Source: Bradyrhizobium canariense (GTDB taxonomy: Bacteria > Pseudomonadota > Alphaproteobacteria > Rhizobiales > Xanthobacteraceae). Taken from it: a DNA stretch of 64,000 bases. Below are positions 52,178 through 63,309 of this stretch, piece by piece. The position numbers and the translations under genes were made by a program. The stretch is taken from contig NZ_JAFCKJ010000003.1 in assembly GCF_018130465.1 (NCBI RefSeq), positions 124,001 to 188,000 of the forward strand, in the 5' to 3' direction. The notes under the pieces were generated by a model. That model was given only the letters and a program-made list of their open reading frames with translations, was not told the DNA's origin and did no database searches. The first letter of the stretch is position 1; every line of letters starts with the position of its first letter.

Positions 52178-53152
52178 TTATGGCTGGATGTGCTCGGCAA
52201 ACATCTTCAGGCCGACGAAACTCGCATCAGGTTTCGTGACCAGCCTGGTTGGGATGTTGCGCAGATAGTCCTGGAAGCGTCCTTTGGCTTCGAAACGCGC
52301 CCGGAATGCGGAGGCTGCGAGGAACTTCGGAAAGCGCGGCACGATTCCGCCGGCAATATACACGCCGCCGCGGGCGCCGAAGGTCACCGCGAGATTGCCC
52401 GCGATCGAGCCGAGGATGGCGCAAAACATGTCCAGCGTCGCGTGGCTGACCTCGCAACTGCCCTCCAAAGCCGCCTTCGTGATGGCGGCAGCATCGCGAT
52501 GCGGCACCTGAGCGCCGTCTACCTCGGCCAGCGCCTCGTACAGGCTTTGCAGGCCGGAACCGGACAGCGCGCCGCGCTCAATGGAGACATGGCCGAGGCG
52601 TCGGCGCATAGACGCGATCACGCGGTCCTCGCGCTCGTTCTCCGCCGGCAGGGTTGCGTGGCCGGCCTCGGTGACGACGGCCAGCCGCGCGCCATGGCGC
52701 TCGACCAGGCAGGAAACGCCAAAGCCGGTTCCAGGCCCGACCACCAGCAACGGCTCTCCGGGAAGGCCATCTTGTCCGCCGAGCGGGATCAGGTCGGCGG
52801 GCTGCAGGGCGGGCAGGGACCAGGCCACCACCTCGAAATCGTTGAGAACATGAACGCTGTCGAAGCCGAGGGCCGGCTGAAGCTCGTTGCCGTCGATGAC
52901 CCACGGGCTGTTGGTCATGACGCAGCGGTTGTTGGTCACCGGACCCGCGACGGCCAGCACGGCCCTCACAGGCTTCTCATGGCCGGCCCGTTGGAGGACG
53001 TCAGTGATGGCCTCCCGAACTGTCGGGTGATCGGCGACCTTCACATAGTCGATCGGTCCGATCTGATCGTCCTGGCTCAGCGCGAAGCGCGCATTGGTAC
53101 CGCCGATGTCGGCGAGAAGAATCGTTCCTGTCTTGCCGATACTCATGACCAT
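52178..53152 (-). CDS. glk: Glucokinase
   Basis: 324 residues; the ATG at 53146 (MSIGKTGTILL) is an equally good start. The phosphate motif is LADIGGTNARFAL at the N-terminus and the GlcK-type VVGPGTGFGVSCL lies in the centre, placing it in the proteobacterial Glk (not ROK) family. It phosphorylates glucose to glucose 6-phosphate with ATP. The neighbouring genes are not sugar genes; pncA is divergent. Confidence 0.92.
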   Translation of the reverse strand: MVMSIGKTGTILLADIGGTNARFALSQDDQIGPIDYVKVADHPTVREAITDVLQRAGHEKPVRAVLAVAGPVTNNRCVMTNSPWVIDGNELQPALGFDSVHVLNDFEVVAWSLPALQPADLIPLGGQDGLPGEPLLVVGPGTGFGVSCLVERHGARLAVVTEAGHATLPAENEREDRVIASMRRRLGHVSIERGALSGSGLQSLYEALAEVDGAQVPHRDAAAITKAALEGSCEVSHATLDMFCAILGSIAGNLAVTFGARGGVYIAGGIVPRFPKFLAASAFRARFEAKGRFQDYLRNIPTRLVTKPDASFVGLKMFAEHIQP

Positions 53153-53417
53153 CTGGCTACCGCGGCCTTGCCGGCTGCGGGAACCTTTTCCTCCGCTCCT
53201 TCGATCCGATCCGCATGTCGCGGATATCCCAGAATCCGCCCTTGGATGCCGCTAGTCAACACGGTCGACGCCAAAGCGTTGCATGCTGGGGACGAGGGGC
53301 GCGCGATTTGCGCGACATTGTTGCAGGATGTCGGTGGTTGCGAAGCAGCGCGGGAAGATCGACACTGAAGAGAACGGCCGGCGTCTGTCGCGCCAGGCCG
53401 ATGGAACGGGACCTGCG

Positions 53418-54044
53418 ATGAAGATTTCCGACCGCGACGTGCTGCTGGTCATCGACGTGCAGAACGATTTTTGCACCGGCGGAGCGCTCGCCGTTCCCGG
53501 GGGCGAGAAGGTCGTCCCGGCCATCAATCAAATCGCCCAAAAATTCGCCAATGTGGTGCTGACCCAGGACTGGCATCCCCGGGATCATGTCTCCTTTGCC
53601 CCGAACCATGCGGGCAAACAGCCGTTCCAGACCATCGCGCTTGACTACGGCGCGCAGGTGCTCTGGCCGAGCCATTGCGTGCAGGGTACGGCGGGCGCGG
53701 AATTTCATCGCGAGCTCGACGTCACCCGCGCAAGTCTGGTGGTGCGGAAGGGGTTTCGGCGCGGCATCGATTCCTATTCGGCGCTGTTCGAAAACGACAG
53801 GAAAACGCCGACCGGCCTGCTCGGGTATTTGCGCGAACGCGAGTTGAACACCGTCTTCGTCGCTGGCCTCGCGTTCGACTTCTGCGTGCGCTTTTCGGCG
53901 GAGGATGCGCGCAAGGCGGGGTTCGAGGTTGCCGTCATCGAGGACGCCTGCCGCGGCATCGACCTCGACGGCTCGGTAGCCACGGCCCATCAGAGTTTTC
54001 GGGAGCGCGGCATTTCAGGCGTCAGCCTCGAGGCATTGCTGTGA
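53418..54044 (+). CDS. pncA: Nicotinamidase
   Basis: 208 residues from the ATG at 53418 (MKISDRDVLLVIDVQNDF). Catalytic aspartate in VIDVQNDFC, lysine in VVRKGF and nucleophilic cysteine in AFDFCVRFSAEDA; metal site DWHPRDH. It hydrolyses nicotinamide to nicotinate for NAD salvage. It is followed after 16 bases by the PhaC-like gene and then nadE. Confidence 0.94.
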   Translation: MKISDRDVLLVIDVQNDFCTGGALAVPGGEKVVPAINQIAQKFANVVLTQDWHPRDHVSFAPNHAGKQPFQTIALDYGAQVLWPSHCVQGTAGAEFHRELDVTRASLVVRKGFRRGIDSYSALFENDRKTPTGLLGYLRERELNTVFVAGLAFDFCVRFSAEDARKAGFEVAVIEDACRGIDLDGSVATAHQSFRERGISGVSLEALL

Positions 54045-54060
54045 GGATCGTGAGATAGCC

Positions 54061-55176
54061 ATGGCGGAGAAGACCGGCAAACAGTCGCGCACACCGGGGC
54101 CGGTCCCGGATGACCCGCTGCTGTGGCCGTTCGCGGCGGCTCGGCTTGCCATGGACGCCTGTTTCGGATGGCTTGAGCGCGGTCCGCCGGAGCAGGCCGA
54201 CAGCAGCCTGCCGTGGACCACGCCCAACTCCGTCGCGCTGGAGCTTGCGACCATGCGGCTGCGCGATTGCACGCGGACGGGGTCCGGCCAGCCGGCACTG
54301 GTCTGCGCGCCCTATGCGCTGCATCGGGCCCTGATCGCCGACTTCGCCCCCGGCCACAGCGTGGTGCAGTCCCTGCAAGATGGCGGCATCGACCGGATCT
54401 ATCTCGCCGACTGGCGCTCGGCTGCACCTAACATGCGCTATCTCTCGATCGACAGCTATCTCGGTGATCTCAACGTCGCCATCGACGAGATCGGCGCGCC
54501 GGTCGACCTCGTCGGCCTGTGCCAGGGCGGCTGGCTGTCGCTGCTCTATGCGGCGCGCTTTCCAGCCAAGGTGCGGCGGCTGGTCCTGGTCGGCGCGCCC
54601 GTCGACCTCTCGATCGACTCCACGCTGTCGCAGCTCGCCCGCAACACGCCCGAAATGGTCTACGACCAGCTCGTCGCGCGCGGCGGCGGCAATGTCAGCG
54701 GCGAGGAGATGCTGCGTGTCTGGTCCAAGGCGCCGAGTCGCGACGACATCGCGACGGCGCTGCAAAGCGAACTCTCCGGCGAGGAGGGTGCGGCGCTGCT
54801 GGCACGCTTCGAGCGCTGGAACGCCGAGACTCTCAATCTGCCCGGCACCTATTATCTCGAGATCGTCAACTGGATTTTCCGGGAGAACCGGATCGCGAGC
54901 GGCCAATTCACGGCACTCGGCCGCGTGATTGATCTGAAGGACGTCAAGGCGCCGGTCTTCCTGCTGGCCGGGCTCGATGATGACGTCGTGCCGGCTGCGC
55001 AGGCGCTCGCCACCGCCGGTTTGCTCGGCACGCCACCGGCCTTCATTGCGGCGGCCTCCGAGCCCTGCAACCATCTCGGCTTGTTCATGGGCGCGCGGAC
55101 CCACGCCCATGCCTGGCCCCGGATCGCCGAATGGCTGCGCGACGATCTGACCGGCGTGCTGGCGCGCCGAGCCTGA
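54061..55176 (+). CDS. PHA-synthase-like alpha/beta hydrolase
   Basis: 371 residues. The nucleophile elbow reads GLCQGG, with cysteine as in polyhydroxyalkanoate synthases rather than serine. The acid is probably in LAGLDDDVVPA and the histidine in CNHLGLFMG. It is much shorter than PhaC (about 570-600 residues) and lacks the long N-terminal region, so it may be a depolymerase, thioesterase or minimal synthase. It lies 16 bases after pncA and 150 bases before nadE. Confidence 0.75.
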   Translation: MAEKTGKQSRTPGPVPDDPLLWPFAAARLAMDACFGWLERGPPEQADSSLPWTTPNSVALELATMRLRDCTRTGSGQPALVCAPYALHRALIADFAPGHSVVQSLQDGGIDRIYLADWRSAAPNMRYLSIDSYLGDLNVAIDEIGAPVDLVGLCQGGWLSLLYAARFPAKVRRLVLVGAPVDLSIDSTLSQLARNTPEMVYDQLVARGGGNVSGEEMLRVWSKAPSRDDIATALQSELSGEEGAALLARFERWNAETLNLPGTYYLEIVNWIFRENRIASGQFTALGRVIDLKDVKAPVFLLAGLDDDVVPAAQALATAGLLGTPPAFIAAASEPCNHLGLFMGARTHAHAWPRIAEWLRDDLTGVLARRA

Positions 55177-55326
55177 CGCCGCCAAGGGGCCGGGCAAGGC
55201 CGGGCAGCGAAGCTGCAAATCCGTTATGCATGACGTTGAATGGCCTGCACCGGGGTATGTCGATGGGTTAAACAGGGCCCGGAGCCGGCGGCGGCCGGTC
55301 GCGGCCAGATAAAGGTACTGCGCTCG

Positions 55327-57357
<2,031 letters not shown>

Positions 57358-57360
<3 letters not shown>

Positions 57361-57427
57361 TCGGCAAGGGCTGATGGGCCAGGGCCGACCGACAAGGGCT
57401 GATGGGCAAGGGCTGATCGGGCAGGTG
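57358..57427. repeat. Five 14-bp tandem repeats starting at the nadE stop
   Basis: Units at 57358, 57372, 57386, 57400 and 57414, for example TGATCGGCAAGGGC and TGATGGGCAAGGGC. The first unit begins with the TGA stop codon itself, so extra copies do not change the protein. Confidence 0.88.
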
Positions 57428-57438
57428 CCCAAAACGAC

Positions 57439-57474
57439 TTCGCGCCGCGCGGCTCAGAAAGCCGGCGGCGCGAA
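57439..57474. terminator. Strong hairpin after nadE
   Basis: Stem TTCGCGCCGC/GCGGCGCGAA extended inward by CGGCT/AGCCG past a one-base bulge, 5-nt loop. No T-run, but a likely end structure of the nadE transcript. Confidence 0.6.
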
Positions 57475-57497
57475 ATTGCGTTCAATCTAGAAAGTAC

Positions 57498-57530
57498 CGA
57501 GGTCCGGAGTGCCTAGGAGTCCGGACCTCG
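57498..57530. repeat. Inverted repeat after nadE
   Basis: Perfect 10-bp arms CGAGGTCCGG/CCGGACCTCG around a 13-nt loop containing CCTAGG. It may form a second end hairpin or be a remnant repeat. Confidence 0.6.
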
Positions 57531-57771
57531 TCACCTTGCCCCAGCCTTCAATCCCCCGCCCCATGTGGTCCCCCAACCCCATGTAGCGCGATCAGAGGGT
57601 GATGCCCTTGGAAGTGGCCGCCGATCGATGTCCCGCGATGTACGCGAGATCGGAATAGGATTCCATTCCGGGTCACTACGGAGACGAACGTGCTTGATTC
57701 TGCAGGCTCATGCGTTCGTTCGCATTCGCTTCGATCGTTGCTGCCTGAATTCGATGCACGCGCTCATGTGC

Positions 57772-57819
57772 AGCGCTCTTGGTAGCGCGCTTGGTCGCGC
57801 ACTTGGCAGCGCACTTGGG
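57772..57819. repeat. Four 12-bp imperfect tandem repeats
   Basis: Units AGCGCTCTTGGT, AGCGCGCTTGGT, CGCGCACTTGGC and AGCGCACTTGGG run head to tail upstream of the epimerase gene. No protein-coding role is evident. Confidence 0.75.
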
Positions 57820-57921
57820 ATGTCCACATCTCGTCAGCGCTTCGGAACCTGCCTTTCACCGGCCTGTCATTGAATTGGTCTAGCGCTGCTCCCGTCATTG
57901 TTGACGGCCGAGGAGCAAGCC

Positions 57922-58737
57922 ATGTCGAAGCCGGTACTGGGCGCCGCATTGTCCATCAAATCGATCCCTGCGCATCGCGACTGGCTTCTCGAACGGCAGC
58001 GTGATCTCGAAATCCAGGATTTCTTTCGCGCGGATCTTCTCGACAGCGATTGGCGGAGCACGGCCGGCGAGATCAAGCAGATGCTTTCGGGCCATACCGG
58101 TCGGCTCGGCATTCACGGCCCGTTTTGGGGCTTCACGATCGACAGCCACGATCCCATGATCCGTCAGGCGGTGACCAGGCGCCTGCTTCAGGGGTTGGAT
58201 GCCGCCGAATTCCTCGGCGCGACGCAGATGGTGATCCACTCGCCGTTCACGACCTGGGACCACAACAATCTCGACCTCTATCCCGATAATCGCGGCAATC
58301 TCGTCGAACGCGTCAAGGCGACACTCGCCGAGGTGATTGTGCGCGCTGAAACCATCGGCTGCGAGATCGTCATCGAGAACATCGAGGACAAGGATCCGCG
58401 CGATCGCGTGCGTCTCGCCAAGGCGCTCGAAAGCAGCAAGGTGCGCGTCTCCCTCGACGCTGGCCACGCCAACTACGCTCACATCTCCACCGGCGCGCCG
58501 CCGGTCGACTACTATGTCGAAACCGCCGGCGACATGCTGACGCACGTCCACCTGCAGGACACCGACGGCTTTGCCGACCGGCACTGGGCCCCGGGCGAAG
58601 GCAATATCCCGTGGGTCGCCGTGTTCCGCGCGCTGGGCCGGCTGACGTCCAATCCCCGGCTGATCCTCGAACTTCGCAACCACGACAACGTCCGCGCCGG
58701 TGCAGCCCATCTCGCCGCGCTTGGTCTCGCCGAATAA
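57922..58737 (+). CDS. Sugar phosphate isomerase/epimerase family protein
   Basis: 271 residues from the ATG at 57922 (MSKPVLGAALSIKSIP), with GAGGAG upstream. TIM-barrel fold of the xylose-isomerase-like AP endonuclease family 2: metal ligands in MVIHSPF, EIVIENIED, SLDAGHANY and HVHLQDTDG. It probably isomerises or epimerises a sugar or hydroxyacid. It is the first gene of the peptide-type ABC operon (29-base gap), suggesting the importer carries a sugar-like or opine-like substrate. Confidence 0.88.
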   Translation: MSKPVLGAALSIKSIPAHRDWLLERQRDLEIQDFFRADLLDSDWRSTAGEIKQMLSGHTGRLGIHGPFWGFTIDSHDPMIRQAVTRRLLQGLDAAEFLGATQMVIHSPFTTWDHNNLDLYPDNRGNLVERVKATLAEVIVRAETIGCEIVIENIEDKDPRDRVRLAKALESSKVRVSLDAGHANYAHISTGAPPVDYYVETAGDMLTHVHLQDTDGFADRHWAPGEGNIPWVAVFRALGRLTSNPRLILELRNHDNVRAGAAHLAALGLAE

Positions 58738-58766
58738 CCGCATCATCCAGGGCAGGGGTTCCCGTC

Positions 58767-60404
58767 ATGAGCAAGCTTACCCGTCGCACCATCCTGAAAT
58801 CCGGCGGCGTTGCCGCAAGCACACTGCTTCTGCCGCGCTTTGCCATCGCGCAGTCCGACAACCGTCCTTCGGTGACGATTGCCGTCCAGAAGGTGACCAA
58901 TGCGAACGTGCTCGACGTGCTGCGCGAGCAGTCCAATGTCGGCGAGCGGGTGTTCTTCTCCTCGATCTGGGAAGGCCTGATCTCGAAGAACTGGCGTGGC
59001 AGCCTTGAAGCTGTGCCGGGGCTTGCCACCGAGTGGCGCCGCATCGACGACCAGACCGTCGAGGTGAAGCTGCGCCAGGGCGTCAAATTCCACAATGGCG
59101 ACGAACTCACTGCTGAAGACGTCGTCTTCACCTTCAGCCGCGAGCGCATGTTCGGCGACACCGAAGCCAAGAGCCGCAGCACCATCCAGGCTTTCGAGAA
59201 GATCCCGACGCCGCGGCCGGGCAAGGAGTTGCCGCCGGACGTTCCCGCGGTCGCGCGCCGGATCTGGCCGGATCTCGTCCGCGTCGATGCCGTCGACAAG
59301 TACACGGTGCGCTTCTACAACGCGACGCCCGACGTCACGATCGAGGGCCGGCTGTCGCGCTACGGCTCCGACATCGCGAACCGTCGCGCCTGGGCTGAAT
59401 CCGCGAGCTATCTCGACTGGGCGCGCAAGCCTGTGACCACCGGCCCCTACAAGGTCGTCGAACTCAAGCCCGACGTGTCGCTGACGCTCGAAGCGCATGA
59501 CGAATATTGGGGCGGCCGTCCACCGCTCAAGCGCATTCGCTTCCTCGAAGTCCCGGAGGTCGCGAGCCGCATCAACGGCCTGTTGTCGGGCGAATACCAG
59601 TTCGCCTGCGACATCCCGCCAGACCAGATCGCCGGCATCGAGAAGAATTCAGCCTTCGAAGTGCAGGGCGGCACCATCCTCAATCATCGCCTGACCGTAT
59701 TCGACAAGAACCACGCCCAGCTCGCCAATCCGCTGGTAAGGCGCGCCTTCACCCACGCGATCGACCGCCAGGCGATCGTCGACAGCCTGTGGGCCGGCCG
59801 CACCCGCGTCCCGAAGGGCCTGCAGTGGGAGTTCTACGGCGACATGTTCAATGCCGACTGGAACGTGCCGGCCTACGATCCCAAGCTTGCGCAGGACCTG
59901 CTGAAGCAGGCCAACTACAAGGGCGATCCCATTCCCTATCGCCTGCTCAACAATTACTACACCAACCAGGTCGCGACCGCGCAGGTGCTGGTCGAGATGT
60001 GGAAGTCGGTCGGCCTCAACGTCCAGATCGAAACCAAGGAGAACTGGTCGCAGATCATGGAGCGTGCGCCGACCCGCGCGGTGCGCGACTGGTCGAACTC
60101 GGCCGCCTTCAACGATCCGGTGTCGTCGCTGGTTGCCCAGCACGGCCCGAACGGCCAGCAGCAGCAGATCGGCGAGTGGACCAATGCCGAGCTGAACACG
60201 CTCTCGGAGTTCCTGGAAACCTCGATCGACCGCGCCGCCCGCAAGAAGGCGTTCCGCCGCATGCTGGAGATCGCCGAGCGCGAAGACCCGGCCTATACGG
60301 TGCTGCACCAGAACGCGACCTTCACGGCCAAGCCGAAGTCGATCAAGTGGAAGGCGTCGCCGGCCTTCGCGATGGATTTCCGCGCCGGCAATTTCGAGGC
60401 TTGA
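58767..60404 (+). CDS. Dipeptide/oligopeptide-type ABC binding protein
   Basis: 545 residues from the ATG at 58767 (MSKLTRRTILKSGG). The signal carries a twin-arginine motif (TRRTILK) and a hydrophobic core ending AIAQ. The mature protein is an SBP_bac_5 family member (NGDELTAEDVVFTFSRERMF; GPYKVVELKPD). It delivers the substrate to the two permeases encoded downstream. Homologs bind peptides, opines, nickel or oligosaccharides. Confidence 0.93.
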   Translation: MSKLTRRTILKSGGVAASTLLLPRFAIAQSDNRPSVTIAVQKVTNANVLDVLREQSNVGERVFFSSIWEGLISKNWRGSLEAVPGLATEWRRIDDQTVEVKLRQGVKFHNGDELTAEDVVFTFSRERMFGDTEAKSRSTIQAFEKIPTPRPGKELPPDVPAVARRIWPDLVRVDAVDKYTVRFYNATPDVTIEGRLSRYGSDIANRRAWAESASYLDWARKPVTTGPYKVVELKPDVSLTLEAHDEYWGGRPPLKRIRFLEVPEVASRINGLLSGEYQFACDIPPDQIAGIEKNSAFEVQGGTILNHRLTVFDKNHAQLANPLVRRAFTHAIDRQAIVDSLWAGRTRVPKGLQWEFYGDMFNADWNVPAYDPKLAQDLLKQANYKGDPIPYRLLNNYYTNQVATAQVLVEMWKSVGLNVQIETKENWSQIMERAPTRAVRDWSNSAAFNDPVSSLVAQHGPNGQQQQIGEWTNAELNTLSEFLETSIDRAARKKAFRRMLEIAEREDPAYTVLHQNATFTAKPKSIKWKASPAFAMDFRAGNFEA

Positions 60405-60407
60405 TCG

Positions 60408-61391
60408 GTGGCGCCGCTGATCACCATCAAGGACCTCGGCGTCGCCTTCCACGGCGTGCCGGTCGTGCGCGGTGTCGATCTCGCCTTGCGGAAGGGCGAG
60501 GCCCTCGGCCTCGTCGGCGAGTCCGGGTCGGGCAAGTCGGTGACGTGGCTTGCGGCACTCGGCCTCTTGCCGCGGAATGCCCGCGTCTCGGGCTCCGTTC
60601 GTCTCGACGGTCGCGAGCTCCTTGGTGCGCCGGCCGCCGAACTCGACCGTATCAGGGGCGGGCGCGTCGCCATGATCTTCCAGGATCCTGCGAGCGCACT
60701 GAATCCCGTGCTGACCATCCGCAGGCAGCTCTGCGAGGCCTTGGCGCTGCATCGCCATCTCTCGGGCGACGCGGTGAAAGCCGAAGCGCGGCGGCTGCTT
60801 GATCTCGTCGGCATCCCCGACGCGGCGCGCCGGCTCTCCGCCTATCCGCACGAATTTTCCGGCGGCCAGGTCCAGCGCATCATGATCGCGATGGCGCTCG
60901 CCGGAAATCCCGACCTGCTGATCGCGGATGAACCGACCACGGCGCTGGACGCTACCATTCAGGCGCAGATCCTGGAACTGCTCTCGACCATCCGTCGCGA
61001 GATGAGCATGGCGATGGTCCTGATCAGCCACGATCTCGGCGTGGTCGCGGAAAACTGCGACCGCGTGGCCGTGATGTATGCCGGCCGCATTGTCGAGGAG
61101 GCGCCGGCGAACCAGCTCTTCGCCGATCCCGTCCATCCCTATGCGCAGGGTCTGATCGGCGCGCTGCCGCCGCTCGACGGGCCGAGGCGCCGCCTGACCG
61201 CCATTCCCGGAACGGTCCCCGATTCCGCGAGGATGCCCAGCGGCTGCGCGTTCGCGCCGCGTTGCGCGCTGGCAGAAGAGCCGTGCGGCCGTATGGCCCC
61301 AACCCTCGCGCCGATCGCGGAGGATCGCGCTGTCGCCTGCGTCCGCGCCGAGGCTTCGCGTCGCGCGCTGCTCGGGATCGCTGCCGAATGA
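60408..61391 (+). CDS. ABC importer ATPase (DppD/OppD type)
   Basis: 327 residues from a GTG at 60408, three bases after the binding-protein stop. Walker [10 protein letters not shown], signature FSGGQVQR, Walker [14 protein letters not shown] and switch histidine ISHDLG are intact. The C-terminal extension ([15 protein letters not shown]) has the cysteines of the oligopeptide ATPase iron-sulfur motif. The four-base overlap with the next ATPase gene indicates coupling. Confidence 0.94.
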   Translation: MAPLITIKDLGVAFHGVPVVRGVDLALRKGEALGLVGESGSGKSVTWLAALGLLPRNARVSGSVRLDGRELLGAPAAELDRIRGGRVAMIFQDPASALNPVLTIRRQLCEALALHRHLSGDAVKAEARRLLDLVGIPDAARRLSAYPHEFSGGQVQRIMIAMALAGNPDLLIADEPTTALDATIQAQILELLSTIRREMSMAMVLISHDLGVVAENCDRVAVMYAGRIVEEAPANQLFADPVHPYAQGLIGALPPLDGPRRRLTAIPGTVPDSARMPSGCAFAPRCALAEEPCGRMAPTLAPIAEDRAVACVRAEASRRALLGIAAE

Positions 61392-62380
61392 GCGGTCCTC
61401 TCGTCGAAGTGTCCTCGATCTCGCGCAGTTATAGCATGCGCTCCGGGATGTTCGGCCGAAGCACCGCCGTTCATGCGGTCGATCGCGTGTCGCTGACGAT
61501 GCGCAAGGGAGAGACGCTGGGCCTCGTCGGCGAATCCGGCTCGGGAAAGTCGACCACCGGCCGCATCGTGCTTGGCCTCGAGCCGCCGGACCACGGCGAA
61601 GTACGGTTCGACGGCAAGCCGATGGCCACGCCCGGAACGCCCGCATGGCGTGCGCAACGCGCGCACATGCAGATGATCTTTCAGGATCCGCTGGGGGCGC
61701 TGGACCGGCGGTTGCCGGTCGCCGCTCAAATCCGCGAGCCCCTGGACATTCACGGCCTCGGTACGCCCCTCGAGCGCGAGGAGCGTGTCCGCGAATTGCT
61801 GCGCGCGGTCGAACTGACACCCGCACATGGTGTGCGCTATCCGGGCGCGCTCTCCGGCGGACAGCGCCAGCGCATCGTGCTGGCGCGAGCGCTGGCGACA
61901 AAGCCGGATTTCCTCGTCTGCGACGAGCCGGTCAGCGCGCTCGACGTCTCGATCCAGGCGCAGGTGGTGAATTTGCTCGCCGACCTCCAGGCGCAGCTTG
62001 CGCTGACCTTGCTGTTCATCAGCCACGATTTGCGGGTGGTCCGGCAGATCAGCAATGTGGTGGCCGTGATGTATCTCGGCCGCATAGTCGAGATCGGGAG
62101 CGCCGATGATCTGTTCGCGCGGCCGGAGCACCCGTATACCCAGGCACTGGTTTCTGCATCGCCCGCGCCGGGTCGCCGCAGCGCAGGCCGCATCGTGCTG
62201 GCAGGCGATCCGCCGAACCCGGCAGCCCGTCCCCAAGGCTGCGCCTTCCATCCGCGCTGCCCGCGCGCGGTCGCGCGTTGTGCAAGCGAGGTGCCGGCGC
62301 TGTCGCACGTCGGCGGCAACAGGCAAGTCGCCTGCCACCTCGTGACCGGGCCGCAGGCCGAGACGCGGGACGCGGCCTGA
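61388..62380 (+). CDS. ABC importer ATPase (DppF/OppF type)
   Basis: 330 residues from the ATG at 61388 ([15 protein letters not shown]), which overlaps the previous stop. Walker [10 protein letters not shown], signature LSGGQRQR, Walker B LVCDEPVSALDV and the C-terminal GCAFHPRCPRAVARC cysteine motif are present. It pairs with the preceding ATPase. The next gene starts on the last base of its stop codon. Confidence 0.94.
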   Translation: MSGPLVEVSSISRSYSMRSGMFGRSTAVHAVDRVSLTMRKGETLGLVGESGSGKSTTGRIVLGLEPPDHGEVRFDGKPMATPGTPAWRAQRAHMQMIFQDPLGALDRRLPVAAQIREPLDIHGLGTPLEREERVRELLRAVELTPAHGVRYPGALSGGQRQRIVLARALATKPDFLVCDEPVSALDVSIQAQVVNLLADLQAQLALTLLFISHDLRVVRQISNVVAVMYLGRIVEIGSADDLFARPEHPYTQALVSASPAPGRRSAGRIVLAGDPPNPAARPQGCAFHPRCPRAVARCASEVPALSHVGGNRQVACHLVTGPQAETRDAA

Positions 62381-63309
62381 TGGGACGCTATTTCGCCATT
62401 CGCATCGGACGCGCAGCCCTGACGATCGTGCTCGTCGTCACCTTCGCCTTCGTGGTGCTGCGTCTCTCGGGCGATCCCGCGCTGATGATTTTGGGACCGG
62501 AAGCGCCGCCGGAAGTCCTCGCCGCGTTCCGCAAGGCGTGGGGCCTCGATGATCCCATCTGGTTTCAGTATCTCGATTATTTTGGCGCCATCGCCAAAGG
62601 CGAACTCGGCCGTTCCATGCGTGACGGGCGGCCTGCGATCGAGCTGGTGCTGGAACGGATTCCGGCAACCCTGGCGCTGACGCTGCCGGCCTTCGCATTC
62701 AAGGTCGCGCTCGGCATTCCCGCCGGCATCTACGCGGCGCTGCACCGGGGCTCGGGAATCGATCGCGCGGTGATGGTGACGGCGGTCGCCGGCTTCACCG
62801 TGCCGAGCTTTGTGCTTGCGCTGATCCTTGTCCTCGTCTTCGCCGTGCAGCTCGGCTGGCTGCCGTCGGGCGGGCAGGACAGCTGGCGTCACGCCATCCT
62901 GCCGATCGCGACACTCAGCCTTGGCGGCGCCGCGGTGCTGGCGCGCTTCACCCGCAGCGCGATGCTGGAGGTGCTCGGCCAGCCCTATATCCGCACCGCC
63001 TCGGCGAAGGGCGTGCCGTGGCGAAAAGTCGTGACGTCGCATGCGCTGCCGAACGCGGCGATCCCGACAGTCACCATACTGGGCTTCATGGTGGGCACGC
63101 TGATCGCGGGCGCAGTGGTCGTCGAGAGTGTGTTTTCGTGGCCCGGGGTAGGGCGCCTGCTCGTCGTCGCCGTCGCCAACCGCGACCTCGCCGTCGTGCA
63201 ATGCATTCTTCTGCTGGTCGCGCTGACCATGGTGACATCCAACCTGATCGTCGACTTCCTCTACGGCTTCCTCGACCCGCGCCTGCGCGCCAAAGGAGCG
63301 CATGCATGA
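62380..63309 (+). CDS. ABC importer permease (DppB type)
   Basis: 309 residues from the ATG at 62380. Six membrane helices and the EAA-type loop (YIRTASAKGVPWRKVVTSHALPNA in pieces). The start overlaps the ATPase stop by one base, and the end overlaps the next permease by four, so the whole operon is tightly packed. Confidence 0.93.
   Translation: MGRYFAIRIGRAALTIVLVVTFAFVVLRLSGDPALMILGPEAPPEVLAAFRKAWGLDDPIWFQYLDYFGAIAKGELGRSMRDGRPAIELVLERIPATLALTLPAFAFKVALGIPAGIYAALHRGSGIDRAVMVTAVAGFTVPSFVLALILVLVFAVQLGWLPSGGQDSWRHAILPIATLSLGGAAVLARFTRSAMLEVLGQPYIRTASAKGVPWRKVVTSHALPNAAIPTVTILGFMVGTLIAGAVVVESVFSWPGVGRLLVVAVANRDLAVVQCILLLVALTMVTSNLIVDFLYGFLDPRLRAKGAHA

Larger units (their letters stand above)
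57428..57921. other. Intergenic region between nadE and the epimerase gene
   Basis: About 490 bases. It contains two strong hairpins just after the nadE repeats, four 12-bp tandem repeats near 57772 and no supported gene. The promoter of the downstream operon should lie in the last 150 bases, but none stands out. Confidence 0.5.

Noticed and set aside
57772-57819. CRISPR-like repeat array
   Set aside because: Units are directly adjacent without spacers, and there are no cas genes.
57565-57873. Plus-strand frame containing repeated SALG/RALG peptides
   Set aside because: It exists only because of the 12-bp tandem repeat; no ribosome-binding site and no family.
59649-61901. 750-codon minus-strand frame opposite the ABC importer genes
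   Set aside because: Antisense to intact binding-protein and ATPase genes with all motifs present.
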